DNA of 64,000 nucleotides from Gibbula magus (GCA_936450465.1 OW388291.1:40556869-40620868); one strand, 5' to 3'; shown: positions 1 through 10,407, numbered from the stretch's first letter. Notes: generated by a model not told the origin, from the letters alone. A program made the numbers and translations.

Positions 1-890
1 AAAATCATCCGAAAGTTGTATGCGACAGAACGTAACTCCCTCGTCTGAGCACTCATTTAATTCAGGGCAGGGTTGGAGTAATATTGTTTTTCTCCTTTAG
101 TTTCACCTGCATGACCATGATATCAGGTACAGTGTCAGCATAGAAAAAGAATAATCTAGTTATAAAAAAAACCTAAAAACTTCGGCTGAAGCCTGATTTC
201 TTCGTTTCCAGTTAACTATCTGGTGCATCCTCTACAATACGATGAACTCAGATATACAGATATGCTTAATGTCAATGTCATTATGTGACACTCTGTAGTA
301 GTATGTAGAGAGAGGAAGCCAAATTAGCCAATAAGAAAGCAGCAATTTGTCTTCTTAAATCAGGCACATCAGTCGAGTGTGGTATTGTTATAGCATATGT
401 AAACATATTCCTAAAAGTCAATGGTGTAGAAAGATATATGTTTCCAATTCATCGTGACATAACCAATATCTCACCATTAATAATGCAGTGTTATTCTTTA
501 TCTCTGTCTAGTAAATACATACAATAGTAATACAAGTGACAGTTCTGCTCCCACAGAGGTGTATCATTAAGCTGTGATTGATTGCTTCATGAATAATTTA
601 TACCGGTCGTGTTATGGGAAGCTATTGCTTCACTAACTGTGAAATAACTTGCCTCAGCAGAATATGAACTTCATCTTAGTTTTCAAGTTTTTTCTATGAA
701 GATATCTTATATTATCTAAAAGTAATAACGTGGTCATATTTACAACATGCTCTGTTCATCACCTGTTATGGAGCAGGTCACCCATCCAATATTAATCCAT
801 GACCATTGTTGCTGAACTTAGCTGATAGCAGATACCTGATCAACATTCTTAATTATGTGACCACTTACCACTACCAATTATTGAAAATAT
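1..890. other. AT-rich unique DNA, no feature seen
   Basis: I see no gene, RNA gene, tandem array or transposon end here. Short open frames occur only at the level expected by chance in AT-rich DNA. Confidence 0.6.
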
Positions 891-895
891 ATGTC

Positions 896-985
896 TTATT
901 CTTGAGGTGAATATAAGTTTCTTAGTCCTAAGATGAATATGAGTTTCTTATTCCTAAGTTGACCTTGTTTATTCTTAAGGTGAAT
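896..985. repeat. Short diverged tandem repeat, about 35-bp period
   Basis: Three to four imperfect copies of a unit of the form CTTATTCTTGAGGTGAATAT follow one another. The copies differ at many positions, so the array is old. Confidence 0.5.
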
Positions 986-1264
986 ATAACTTCATACCTG
1001 TTTAGTTAGCTGTATCAGATGGTTTTAAAACCAAAACTCATTAAAATGATCTTAGTTTGTTTCAATGGTCTTCCAGTAAGATGCTAAGAAGACTCACATT
1101 TGTATACATAAATAAAAGTCAATATATCTACAGATCTAGATAGCCTCTCTCAGTGTCAATGTCTAATCAGCCTCTACTAAACACAGTGTACACGTGTCTT
1201 GAACAAATCTTACTGGTAGAAGTCAAAGAGTCCAAGCTATTTTCAGCCTGAAGAATACATTCTT

Positions 1265-1562
1265 GAACCACTTTGATTTATGATCAAAGTTTTAGCCAAA
1301 GAAATATAGAATAATCTATATTTGCCACAGATTAAGTGTGTAATGTTGAAGTAAGGTATGACGTATCACCAAACTTTCAGTAATCATTGATTTATGACGA
1401 GATTTTTATGAGAGAAATATTGAAGAAGCTATATAGATTTTGAATCTTCACATTAAGTGTGTAATGTTGAAGTCATGTATGGAGTATCACCAAGCCTATA
1501 GAAACTTACGAAAATCATTGATTTATAACGAGATTTTGTGAAAGAGATATTGAAGAATCTAT
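1265..1562. repeat. Diverged tandem duplication, about 115-130 bp period
   Basis: Three related copies of a segment containing TTGATTTATGA, then GAGATTTT, then AGAAATATTGAAGAA are visible near 1275, 1387 and 1517. The latter two copies are separated by the shared phrase ATTAAGTGTGTAATGTTGAAG. The copies are clearly diverged. The first also contains a small palindrome, CTTTGAT-ttatg-ATCAAAG. Confidence 0.5.
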
Positions 1563-1789
1563 TGAGAATTTATGTGTATTAAAACGTTGACAGTTAGATG
1601 TGAAGAGGTTGCATGTGGGTAGTAGTTGGTCGGGGATCAGTATAATGTATTGTGAAACATCGACTCTGTCACTTGTCTGCAGGGCTGGGTCAATATGGTG
1701 CAACTCAAGTGTTTACTTTATGATAATAAAATGGAAACATGTCGGCAGAATTTCTACTTGCATGTGTTAAAAGTAAGACTGCATTAGCA

Positions 1790-2118
1790 ATATTATCGCA
1801 ATACCAATATATTGCAATACAGATTGTGCAATACAATTATTCCAATACGATTTTTCATATCGCAATACATCGCACTAACAATGTTTTAGTGAAATTTATT
1901 CATATATCTTACTTTTAGGCATAGTTACCAGCTTAACTTGTTACAAGATTCTTTTGGGGGCGCATGAATATATGTTGAACTGTGTAACAAATGTTTTCTG
2001 AATATATGCTATCAAAATTAACTTATCATTTTGACTAAGGGTCAAGATTTGAAAGGCTTTTTACTAAATGTTTAAATATATCGCAATACGAAATTTGGTG
2101 CAATACTCAGCCATAGTT
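1790..2118. repeat. CGCAATAC-rich dispersed repeat, possible degraded MITE
   Basis: The words CGCAATAC, TTGCAATAC, TGCAATAC and CCAATACG recur in two clusters (1795-1885 and 2075-2112) around a non-repetitive centre. This looks like a degraded transposon-derived repeat. I could not define terminal inverted repeats or a target duplication, so the class is unknown. Confidence 0.3.
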
Positions 2119-2359
2119 AAAAGAACATAAAATCAAGGCTTTTAGAAGGAATAATTACATCATTAAAGAACTAATTGCTTGACAATGATATAGTTGTCAG
2201 TGCCGAAAAAGCTATTACGATGATTTTATCCATTTCGATTGGTTGATTTATCATATTTAGCTTTATCCATTCACAATAGTCCTTTGCAATTACTAGAAAC
2301 TTTTTGACCATGAAAGTAAACATATACCAATGTTTCCAGATAATCACTGCTAACTTTAA

Positions 2360-2872
2360 AGGCACTGAAGCACGTTTTTTGCAAATGATGTTTTCTCAAA
2401 TTTGACATTTATTATTAAAGTTTATAATGTATATATTGGTACGTTAATAGGTAAAACATCTCATTACACGACCCGATAAACCATATACATAGAAAACGAC
2501 TTTCTGTATTCAAAGTTAATAGTGTGACTTGTAATGCAACAGTGGTGTGGAAATCTTCAGTGTAAGAGGTAGATTGGTAGATCTCATTTGAGAATTCAGA
2601 CAGCAAGATGGTTGACCATTCTATCAATGTATCATATTTAAAACTCTACGCTGAGTGTTTAGGTATTGTTACATCAGTCAGATCACTTAATTGAACTACC
2701 TTCAAGCTCGATGGGAAATGGACTCGCATGACTTAACTGAACCATGTACTTTCGTTTTAGAACCTTTTTTTGTTTTTTATTGATTTAGGAGTATCATTTA
2801 GCCATTGTTGACACTTATTTATATTTTTGTGAGAGAACTTTATTTCAGTAATAAAATTGTGCTACAGCACCT
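2360..2872. mobile_element. TTAA-flanked MITE (piggyBac-type), 513 bp
   Basis: A TTAA lies on each side (2356-2359 and 2873-2876). The internal ends are imperfect inverted repeats: left AGGCACTGAAGCACG, right end reverse-complemented AGGTGCTGTAGCACA, 11 of 15 matching. TTAA target duplication is the hallmark of piggyBac-superfamily insertion. The body has no transposase-like frame, so this would be a non-autonomous copy. Three similar elements occur in the window. Its ends are the most diverged of the four, so the call is moderate. Confidence 0.5.
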
Positions 2873-2879
2873 TTAAAAC

Positions 2880-4620
2880 CAATATTTCGCAGCAAAAATA
2901 ATGACACAATCACTTTAAAACTCAGATGGTTTTTCTCTCATGTATATAGTCTAAAATCCATTTAGCCTTGAAACAATGTCACTGTTGATAAATAAACCTG
3001 TGCAGAATTGCTGTATAGATTTAGCTTACATGGACCAATCTGAAATACAGTCTGACAGTTTTGCAATATTAAGCTACAATTGTTACAATTTACCCTCTGC
3101 AGTTTATCACAAATAGAACTCCTTTGTAATGATTCTGTTCTCAGATTGTATCTACTGATTCTGATTTACACTTGAATTAAAGGAATATATATCCAACTGG
3201 GATTCAAACTGTTCATTTCAGGTCAAGATACTCCACACACTCCAAGAACAATTGACAATACCTGTACAACCGTAGGCACTCGACCAGCCAAGTAATTATC
3301 AACAAGCGGATGTGGGTGAGTAGATGACCAAATCAAACCAACCTAATTAAGTGTAACTTTAATCTTAATTAAAATTCTGCTAATATGTAGATTAATTACA
3401 TTGCAGTTGTACCAGTAATGTTATAGACTTTGTGTCTCCATTTGGTGTTTGCACAATAACTCAAGAACCAATTGGTGGATTATGTTGAAATTGAAACCAA
3501 GGTATGCTGACATGGTCTCCTGACAAGGTTTGTTAATGTGATATTAAATACAAGAAAGAATTGATCAAATTTGTTCAAACAATTGATGGCAGTCAAATTT
3601 GGTGACTGACAAGAAGATAACACAGGAAATGATATTTGTTCAAATTCAGAACTAAGATGCATTATCATGGCTCACAACTGTATGAGTGGGACATGACCTA
3701 TTTTTCCAAGGTCACACCGAGAATTTTGCGAAAGGTTCATCGAACAAGATCATGTTTCGAGAAATAAAAGTGAATGAATTATTGGGTACGAAGTAGAAAA
3801 TGGTTTAGCTTATATAGACATGATAAAGGTACTTACGTTATTACCATGATATTGAACAATTTGGTCAGTAAAATATAACCCATGCAGCTCATCCATGTAA
3901 GTAAAGGAATATAGGTATACTGATGCATTATGTATGTAAATCACCTGATGAAATTCATTACCAAACAATCTGATGTTTACTTTCAGTAGACAAAGTTCAC
4001 TGGTTTGCGAGTGTCGTGCGTTGTCTAGTGGCGAGTGTAACGCTACCCCAAACTGATCCGGCTTAGTGTTATTCAACCACTTAGAAAGTGTAACTATCTA
4101 TTGTATGCAGCTAGCGGAATATTTTACCATATCACATAGTTAAAGACCCAGTATGCTGAGTAATTGTGTTTTGTATGCATTGTATCAGACCGGTTGGTAT
4201 GTTATGTGTGTTATACAATGAGTGTTATTGATTACAATGATGCAGGGACCCCAGAATGATGACCTCTTGTTTTCAAGGTGACACTGCACCTCCTCTACAA
4301 GGGCTGCTCACTGTAACGTCTTGTGATCTTCAAGATCTTGTGTCCAGACAGTTGCTGCATCATCCAATACTATCACAAGTACCAAGCTTACAACTTGTTG
4401 ATGAAGAATATTTGAAAGTTAACTAATAGCATCTTTGACTGCATGATCTCCAGGGAGTTGAAAATTAAATATCGTGACCGATCAATGAGCGCCAACAAGG
4501 GTTAGCTTAGAACTATTCACAGGGGGCGCTAATTAAGAACCATGTCATTTGGTTTTGTCCACATGACGTGTTGAAGCACATGGAGATCAGGAGCATGTTT
4601 GCTTATATAGACAGCATTCC
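2880..4620. other. AT-rich unique DNA, no feature seen
   Basis: No tandem array or complete mobile element is visible. A frame of 88 codons on the minus strand near 3810-4076 has no recognisable domain and looks like chance. Near 4486-4542 a short inverted pair AGCGCC/GGCGCT brackets about 45 bp and may be a mini-transposon end, but I cannot support it further. Confidence 0.5.
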
Positions 4621-4626
4621 TGTACA

Positions 4627-4914
4627 TGTGTTATATGATTGACTCGGGGGATCAAGGAACAAGCACCACATTAGTGCACATTCCTGTGTTATATGATTGA
4701 CTTGGGGGATCAAGGAACAAGCACCACATTAGTGCACATTGCTGTGCTATATGATTGACTTGGGGGATCAAGGAACAAGCACCACATTAGTGCACATTCC
4801 TGTGCTATATGATTGACTTGGGGGATCAAGGAACAAGCACCACATTAGTGCACATTCCTGTGCTATATGATTGACTTGGGGGATCAAGGAACAAGCACCA
4901 CATTAGTGCACATT
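4627..4914. repeat. 58-bp tandem repeat, 5 copies
   Basis: Five head-to-tail copies start at 4627, 4685, 4743, 4801 and 4859. Each begins TGTG(T/C)TATATGATTGACT and ends near TTAGTGCACATT. Copies differ at only a few positions, so the expansion is recent. The last copy ends where the sequence turns into CTTATGATTT. Confidence 0.95.
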
Positions 4915-5093
4915 GCTTATGATTTACTGTAATCACCAATAAGCTTCAGTATTAATCCTTTGTTACCTTTCCACTGGCTTCTGTATGTTATCTATTTCAC
5001 TATAGTTATCCTTTCCTCAATCATCCAGTTGTTGTTATTGTTAATTAACTAATTGCATTGTATTCTGTAAATATATCACAAATATTTCTGTCT

Positions 5094-5165
5094 TTTATTC
5101 ATGCTTGAAAACAGTACAAGAATCTGTACCAAAACGTCACACCCTCTGAATAAAGAAATTGTAAT
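5094..5165 (+). mobile_element. Penelope-like terminal-repeat fragment (candidate)
   Basis: The segment carries a stem GTAC...GTAC followed by AAAACGTCACAC and then AATAAAGAAATTG. The order matches the better-preserved copy at 5990-6065, which has GAAACGTCGCAC then AATAAAGAAGTTG. The GAAAC-GTC phrase is the hammerhead core and cleavage site often found in terminal repeats of Penelope-like elements. Here the core is mutated (AAAAC) and the CUGAUGA box is unrecognisable, so it is at best a dead relic. Confidence 0.35.
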
Positions 5166-5989
5166 TTCATACACTTTTCCTTATGTGTCCACCAAGTCAG
5201 GAATTGTGGAATGGTGTTGGAGGAGTTTTTTAATTTGATAACAGAAGACCTTTTGTCCTTTTACCAGGAAAATGATTATGTAACATTTTTCCTCATACTG
5301 TGGATGTTTGATGATGTGCGCTATTATTTCATAGTATTCAGACTACATGTCCTCAACTATCCACAAATATTCTGTTAGTGAAAGACGTTAAAAGTTATGT
5401 TAAACCAGTGTTTTACACATCATCATCATCAAATATCCCCAAACCTCCTTTAATATCAAATGTCTGTGATGTACTAGAATCTCTGATGGATCAGCTATAA
5501 GCTATTATGTCTGTTCACTGTCTGCCCCGAGTTGGATAAATCTAATCCCCTGGAACTTGCTTGTCACCTGATCAGGTATTCAGGTATTGTCCGTTACTTT
5601 TGTTCAGTTGTTAACAAAAAAAACAGGTACCAACATGATAGGAACGTTTAAGTGTGAAGAGGACGTGTGAGGTTGTTTGTGTATGAAACAATTAAACTGA
5701 TGAATAAACAGGTAAAGAGTGTACTGTGTCAGGTAAACGGAAGAAGGGTGGAAAGGGTTGAGAAGGTTCAACATTGGGAATAGGTGATGAGTTTTTAAAA
5801 GGTTGTCAATATAACTGTTTGAATAAATTATCTTGTATGAAGTGACTGGTTCATTGAACGTATATTGACATTTTTCATCGCTTGATATGTGTGCTTTATT
5901 ACATAATAATTTAAAAGGTTATGATCGTCACCATCACCAATTAAAGGATTTGAGACTACATGGTTGAAAAGAACATCCAATAATAAGAG

Positions 5990-6066
5990 TTGCTTGATAA
6001 CGGTGCTAGTATCTGCATCGAAACGTCGCACTCATATCAATAAAGAAGTTGACTATCCATAGAACT
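5990..6066 (+). mobile_element. Penelope-like terminal repeat with degenerate hammerhead motif
   Basis: On the plus strand a TTGATAA box, a hairpin GGTGC...GCATC, then CGAAACGTC and GCAC appear in hammerhead order. They are followed by AATAAAGAAGTTG and CTATCCATAGAACTT. The conserved CUGAUGA box is altered to UUGAUAA, so self-cleavage is unlikely. It lies 27 bp from the stop codon of the minus-strand GIY-YIG frame, consistent with the terminal repeat of the same element. The phrase TATCCATAGAACTT recurs near 6635 beside the intact hammerhead. Confidence 0.5.
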
Positions 6067-6092
6067 TAAATGAAAAAACGGGGTGGAAAGTT

Positions 6093-6395
6093 TTAACCCA
6101 CGATCTTATCATTAAGGCCTTGCGGTTGGAACGTTTGGAGCTCAAATATCCACCTGAGTTCTAGAGATCTTCTAGATTTGGTGGTGCTCTCTGTGTCAGG
6201 GTTTTGTTTGAGTTGAGCGATGGTTTTGTAGCTCAAATCGCCCTTACAGTGATCAGAGAGGTTGAAGTGATTAGAGACTGGTTTGTCTCTCTTGTGGGTG
6301 ATATCTGCAAAGTGTTCAGATAGGCGTATCTTGAACTCCCGTTTTGTCTCCCCTACATATTGCTTCTTGCATTTTTTGCAAGTCAGTAGATATAG
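6093..6395 (-). pseudogene. GIY-YIG endonuclease fragment of a Penelope-like retroelement
   Basis: The minus strand is open for about 100 codons from an in-frame stop at 6396-6398 to a TAA at 6093-6095, with no ATG. The N-terminal part reads LYLLTCKKCKKQYVGETKR: the GIY-like strand, a CxxC pair and the YVGET (YIG) strand typical of the C-terminal endonuclease of Penelope-like elements. A conserved Arg/His stretch (RLSEH) follows about 10 residues later. A Glu-containing helix (LELRWI) and a closing PQGLND come near the end, as in PLE endonucleases. In the family, GIY-YIG nicks the target DNA and follows the reverse transcriptase. Here the RT is absent: upstream sequence switches at about 6396 into GC-rich DNA unrelated to an ORF. 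The fragment is therefore 5'-truncated and non-functional on its own, although the retained frame has no internal stop. Recognition is by motif reading only. Confidence 0.75.
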
Positions 6396-6397
6396 TC

Positions 6398-6640
6398 ACC
6401 GCCGGCGGTCCGCCGGTAAAGATTCCACAAACCGGAAGTCACCACCGGAAGTCGTCATTCCGCCACCGGCGGAACCCATACGGGTCACGTGACCCACCCC
6501 AAAAAGTATATAAGGAGAGACATTTTCATTGCTACTTCAGTCTGATGAGTCCCAACACAGTGGACGAAACTAGTCACCATAGCAATAATTTGCCCCTTAG
6601 GCGATTGTAAGGCCAACCCCCTGTCTTACTATATCCATAG
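6398..6640 (+). mobile_element. Penelope-like terminal repeat/promoter region
   Basis: This GC-rich block contains CCGGCGG inverted words, two CCGGAAGTC copies, GGGTCACGTGACCC (a perfect palindrome with a CACGTG E-box) and a TATATAAG box at 6507-6514. The hammerhead ribozyme lies immediately downstream. The block ends near TATCCATAGAACTT at 6635-6648, also present beside the 6050 copy. A promoter followed by a hammerhead matches the pseudo-LTR design known for Penelope-like elements. It is head-to-head with the GIY-YIG fragment, as happens with inverted 5'-truncated PLE copies. Confidence 0.55.
6528..6586 (+). ncRNA. Hammerhead ribozyme, type I, PLE-associated
   Basis: All core elements are present in order. 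The CTGATGA box is at 6542-6548. Stem II is GTCC/GGAC around a 9-nt loop. The CGAAA box is at 6565-6569. Next come a minimal stem III (C-TA-G) and the cleavage triplet GTC ending at 6575. Outer stem I forms from ATTGCTA (6528-6534) with TAGCAAT (6580-6586), seven perfect pairs, with an internal loop between it and the core as in loop-loop stabilised natural hammerheads. A one- or two-pair stem III is characteristic of PLE and retrozyme hammerheads. A TATA box 14 bp upstream of stem I suggests it would sit at the 5' end of a transcript. Self-cleavage is predicted, not shown. Confidence 0.8.
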
Positions 6641-6866
6641 AACTTGTTCTTATTCTTATTCAATAATAAGAATGCAGGAAATTATGACTTGCCACAAGTG
6701 TATAGGGTTAATTTGGCTCCTCTTAGTGTGATCACCCGAGTGGCAAGTAGACAGAATGATCTTGTACACAAAGGACAATATGTATATTCTTATAGAGCAC
6801 ATATACAAGATTAATGATCTTATCAAACCAAAGCTAGAATTTATAGTGCTTGAAGGTCACATCCAC

Positions 6867-7022
6867 CATGACCTTCAGCATGACCTACACCATGACCTTT
6901 GGCATGACCTACACCATGACCTACACCATGACCTTTGGCATGACCTACACCATGACCTTCAGCATGACCTACACCATGACCTTTGGCATGACCTTTAACA
7001 TGTATGACCTTCAGCATGACCT
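6867..7022. repeat. 12-bp minisatellite with TGACCT in every unit
   Basis: Thirteen copies of CATGACCT plus a 4-bp variable tail (TCAG, ACAC, TTGG or TTAA) follow one another. Eleven keep an exact 12-bp period, then one 16-bp step, then one more 12-bp step. Because 12 is a multiple of 3, long frames rich in HDL or MTYT/MTFG repeats open on both strands; these are not genes. Each unit carries a perfect AGGTCA-type half-site. Confidence 0.95.
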
Positions 7023-7351
7023 CCATCAGGTACCCAGGTGAACAGAGGTACCTTTTAAATAAAGTCCTGGTCCAAAATGACAACACAATTCTCCCAACTT
7101 ATGTCTCAGTGTGGGCCAGGGAATCAACACTTTAAACTCTCAGATTATTCAACTGTGAAGATATAGTGATCCATCCTGTGATCAACAAGAGCCAATATTG
7201 CTGAACATAACAGATAGTTGTCAACAGAACAAATTACAGGATGGTGGACCACCAACATTGAAGGAATTCTTATTGATGGATGTGTGACTAATTATAAATC
7301 AGAGGATGAGTTTGATGATTGGTCAGAATGAAGACTTACATGTTCATCTTG

Positions 7352-7590
7352 TAGCTCAACTTCCCAATGCAAGGCATAACTCTTGCCAGTCTCCATTACT
7401 GCCTGATTTAGGCCTTGCAGTATTTCCTTAAAAAATCTGTGTTTAGAAATCCAGGCCCGCTATGCATTTCTGGTGCAGCGAATCACTTTTTTGACACAAC
7501 AAAGTGAGGGAAATACCGCAAGACTTAAATCAGCCAGTAATGGAGACTGGCAAGAGTTATCATGCCTTGCGTTTGGAAGTTGCTTGTAGC
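7352..7590. repeat. Long inverted repeat, arms about 80 bp, spacer about 75 bp
   Basis: The left arm (about 7352-7430) and right arm (about 7506-7590) are reverse complements with a few mismatches and one small indel. Both include CTCTTGCCAGTCTCCATTAC or its complement. Transcribed from either strand, the RNA would fold into a long imperfect hairpin. It may be a fold-back element or an inverted duplication. I found no clear target duplication. Confidence 0.75.
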
Positions 7591-7594
7591 TGAA

Positions 7595-8245
7595 TGCTTT
7601 GATATTGTGACTCACACTTTTAGCTTGAAAAGGGAAATGGTTTGTCTCTATATCAGCATGATAGATCAAATGGTTAAGTCCTTATTGTCACATGTGGCTT
7701 TATTACTGTTTAGGCCTGATGTCAGCATCATTATAACTATTGTAAGCTGCAATAATAATTAAAATTCATAAATAGCAAACTATTTGTTGCTGGTATTCAT
7801 TTTATAGGAATTAAGTTGAATAAATGGTATAATGTGTATTCATGCATGATATGACTCCAATAACTTTGTTATTTTACAAAATAAATCTATAGATGACAAA
7901 AATCTGGATTTTTGGATACTTCAAATATTATTGACGAAATGTTTTTTTTGCTATGCTATAACATCCCAAGAACCAGCACTAAAATGGTAGATAAGTGTTT
8001 CTCAGCCTCAGTGTTGTAGAATTAACTTCCACCTGAAGCTGGAACTCATTCCAGAAAGAGCATAAGATATTCTTAATTAGGGAACATTTTCATTCATCCA
8101 TTCATTCGTTCATTCATTATTACTGTGCTATTATGTCTGTTTTCCTTTCTTGCACCAGACAGAAAGCCAAAAGAATTCAGAAAAATATACATATAATAAA
8201 AAAGGTTGTCATCGAATATATTTGCTTACATTTATTAAATAGTAA
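7595..8245. other. AT-rich unique DNA, no feature seen
   Basis: No array, element end or coding signal stands out. Short CATT runs occur near 8090-8115. Confidence 0.5.
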
Positions 8246-8249
8246 CTTA

Positions 8250-8325
8250 ATCATCATGCGCTTTGAGCATGCACCTTGTGTATGGATATGGCACTTTATA
8301 AATGCCCATTATTATTGTTATTATT
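8250..8325 (-). repeat. Dispersed repeat fragment (GCGCTTTGAGCATGC family)
   Basis: Read on the minus strand this gives an AATAATAA run, GGGCATTTATAAAGTGC, then CCATRCAYA and GCATGCTCAAAGCGC. The plus strand at 22846-22905 shows the same order: AATAATAACAGT, CATTTATATAGCGC, then CATGC and ATGCTCAAAGTG. Two copies in opposite orientation in one window mark a dispersed repeat. Its class is not clear from the sequence. Confidence 0.45.
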
Positions 8326-8332
8326 TTCATAA

Positions 8333-8354
8333 CCATCATCAACAACATTATAAC

Positions 8355-8391
<37 letters not shown>

Positions 8392-8431
8392 TGTATCATC
8401 ATAACCATCATCATTATCATCATCATCAATA
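8333..8431. repeat. (CAT)n microsatellite, interrupted
   Basis: A pure CAT/ATC run at about 8355-8391 sits inside a longer interrupted tract. It makes His-, Ile- or Met-rich frames that are not genes. Confidence 0.97.
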
Positions 8432-8435
8432 TATG

Positions 8436-8575
8436 CAGATTCAAATTTTTCCCAGTCCAACATTTCAACTTTGACCCAAAAGACGAACCCGGGAGTTCTT
8501 TTTTTATAAATAAAGTATGAGTAAGTATTACTATTTGTTGGCTCTTCATTTATTGCAAACTATTAAACATAACAG
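8436..8575 (+). mobile_element. hAT fragment, same family as the element at 52011
   Basis: The run ATGCAGATTCAAATTTTT, then GACCCAAAAGACGAACCCGG, and on to TACTATTTGTTGGCTCTTCA matches the left end of the 52,011-53,397 hAT with few differences. The outermost CAGGG of the terminal repeat is missing, where the sequence joins the neighbouring CAT microsatellite. The right part of the element is absent. It is a truncated copy with no coding content. Confidence 0.75.
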
Positions 8576-8626
8576 GGTAGGATAACCACCATCATAGTCA
8601 TCATCATATCATCTTCTCTTGTATTT

Positions 8627-8661
<35 letters not shown>
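8627..8661. repeat. (ATC)n microsatellite
   Basis: A pure run of about 11-12 ATC units, probably part of the same CAT-rich neighbourhood as 8333-8431. Confidence 0.97.
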
Positions 8662-8664
8662 ACT

Positions 8665-9245
8665 TTCTTTTGACTGTACATCTAATGACATGTGGTTAGT
8701 TTTTTCTCTAACTGATGCTACACTAAGGTAATGTGCTGTTTTGTGTCACCAATGTAATGAACACGATGAGACAGTTTGAAGGAGCTATGACATGAATATG
8801 AGCAACACTTGACCACTAATCCTCTCATAAACTCTATTGAAGATTTGGATTAAAGAGGCCACAGTGTAAAGTTCAGGGACTTTCATCACAAAGCCTTAAA
8901 CCAAATAAGGTCACCTCTGTGTAAAGTTAAAATAATGGAGCAAAGCCGATCTTAATAGTGATTGTTTTATGGAAGTGGGCACCAGTCTGGGTTGTGGGCA
9001 CTTGTATCCAGCTATATCTCTTACCGGTAATTTGTAGGGATACTTCAAGAACATTTGTAAAGTAAGATTAAGAATATCAGGATTTGAACAAAGGACTACT
9101 GGGTAAGCTTACTTTGACCCAAAGGTTAAAAGCTAAAAAATGTCAATCTCCAAATTGATAAGTTTGCTTCAAACTCAGACCCTGCACTTCAAACTAAAGG
9201 CATGTACCTGCACCTATGCATAGCTTTATTAATATCCCACAACCT
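8665..9245. other. Unique DNA, no feature seen
   Basis: No array, mobile-element end or coding signal could be supported. Confidence 0.5.
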
Positions 9246-9250
9246 TGCCG

Positions 9251-10397
9251 ATGTGACAGTATACCCTCATACCTATGATAGTACAATATGTCAGTACACC
9301 CAATACCTTACAACCTCACCGATATGACTATACACACAATATCCCAGCCTCACCGATATGATAATACACCCAATATCATGCACTATCATCGATTTGTCAG
9401 TACACCTATTACCCCATACCCTCGCCGATATGTCAGTACACCCAATACCTCACATTCTCACCGATATGACAGTACACCCAATACCTCACATCCTCACCGA
9501 TATGTCAGTACACCCAATACCTCACATCATATCCTCACCGATATGTCAGTACACCCAATACCTCACATCCTCACAAATATGTCAGTACACACAATACCTC
9601 ACATCCTCACAAATATGACAGTACACCCAATACCTCACATCATATCCTCACCGATATGTCAGTACACCCAATACCTCACATCCTCACAAATATGTCAGTA
9701 CACACAATACCTCACATCCTCACCGATATGACAGTACACCCGTTACCTCACATCATATCCTCACCGATATGTCAGTACACCCAATACCTCACATCCTCAC
9801 AAATATGACAGTACACCCAATACCTCACATCCTCACAAATATGACAGTACACCCAATACCTCACATCATATCCTCACCGATATGTCAGTACACCCAATAC
9901 CTCACATCCTCACAAATATGACAGTACACACAATACCTCACATCATATCCTCACCGATATGTCAGTACACCCAATACCTCACATCCTCACCGATATGTCA
10001 GTACACCCAATACCTCACATCATATCCTCACCGATATGTCAGTACACCCAATACCTCACATCCTCACAAATATGACAGTACACCCAATACCTCACATCCT
10101 CACAAATATGACAGTACACCCAATACCTCTCATCCTCACCGATATGACAGTACACCCTATACCTCACATCCTCACAAACATGACAGTACACCCAATACCT
10201 CACATCCTCACAAACATGACAGTACACCCAATACCTCACCGATATGTCAGTACATCCAATACCTCACATCCTCACAAATATGTCAGTACACCCAATACCT
10301 CACATCCTCACCAATGTCAGTACACCCAATACCTCACACACTCACCGATAAGTCAGTACACCCAATACCTCACACCTTCACTGATATGATAGTACAT
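9251..10397. repeat. 36/41-bp minisatellite
   Basis: About 30 copies of a unit such as ATATGTCAGTACACCCAATA followed by CCTCACATCCTCACCG. A 5-bp insertion (CATAT) gives a 41-bp variant, and units alternate between CCGATATG and CAAATATG forms. The first few units are more diverged. The period creates open frames on both strands (HPHKYDSTPNTS and similar); these are not genes. Confidence 0.95.
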
Positions 10398-10407
10398 CAA
10401 TTATATC

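Noticed and set aside
5698..5760. Second hammerhead at a CTGATGAAT box
   Set aside because: No GAAA box or closing stems follow at the required spacing.
6841..7086. Histidine-rich metal-binding peptide
   Set aside because: The His/Gly or His/Asp pattern is the 12-bp repeat translated. Equally long frames exist on the other strand.
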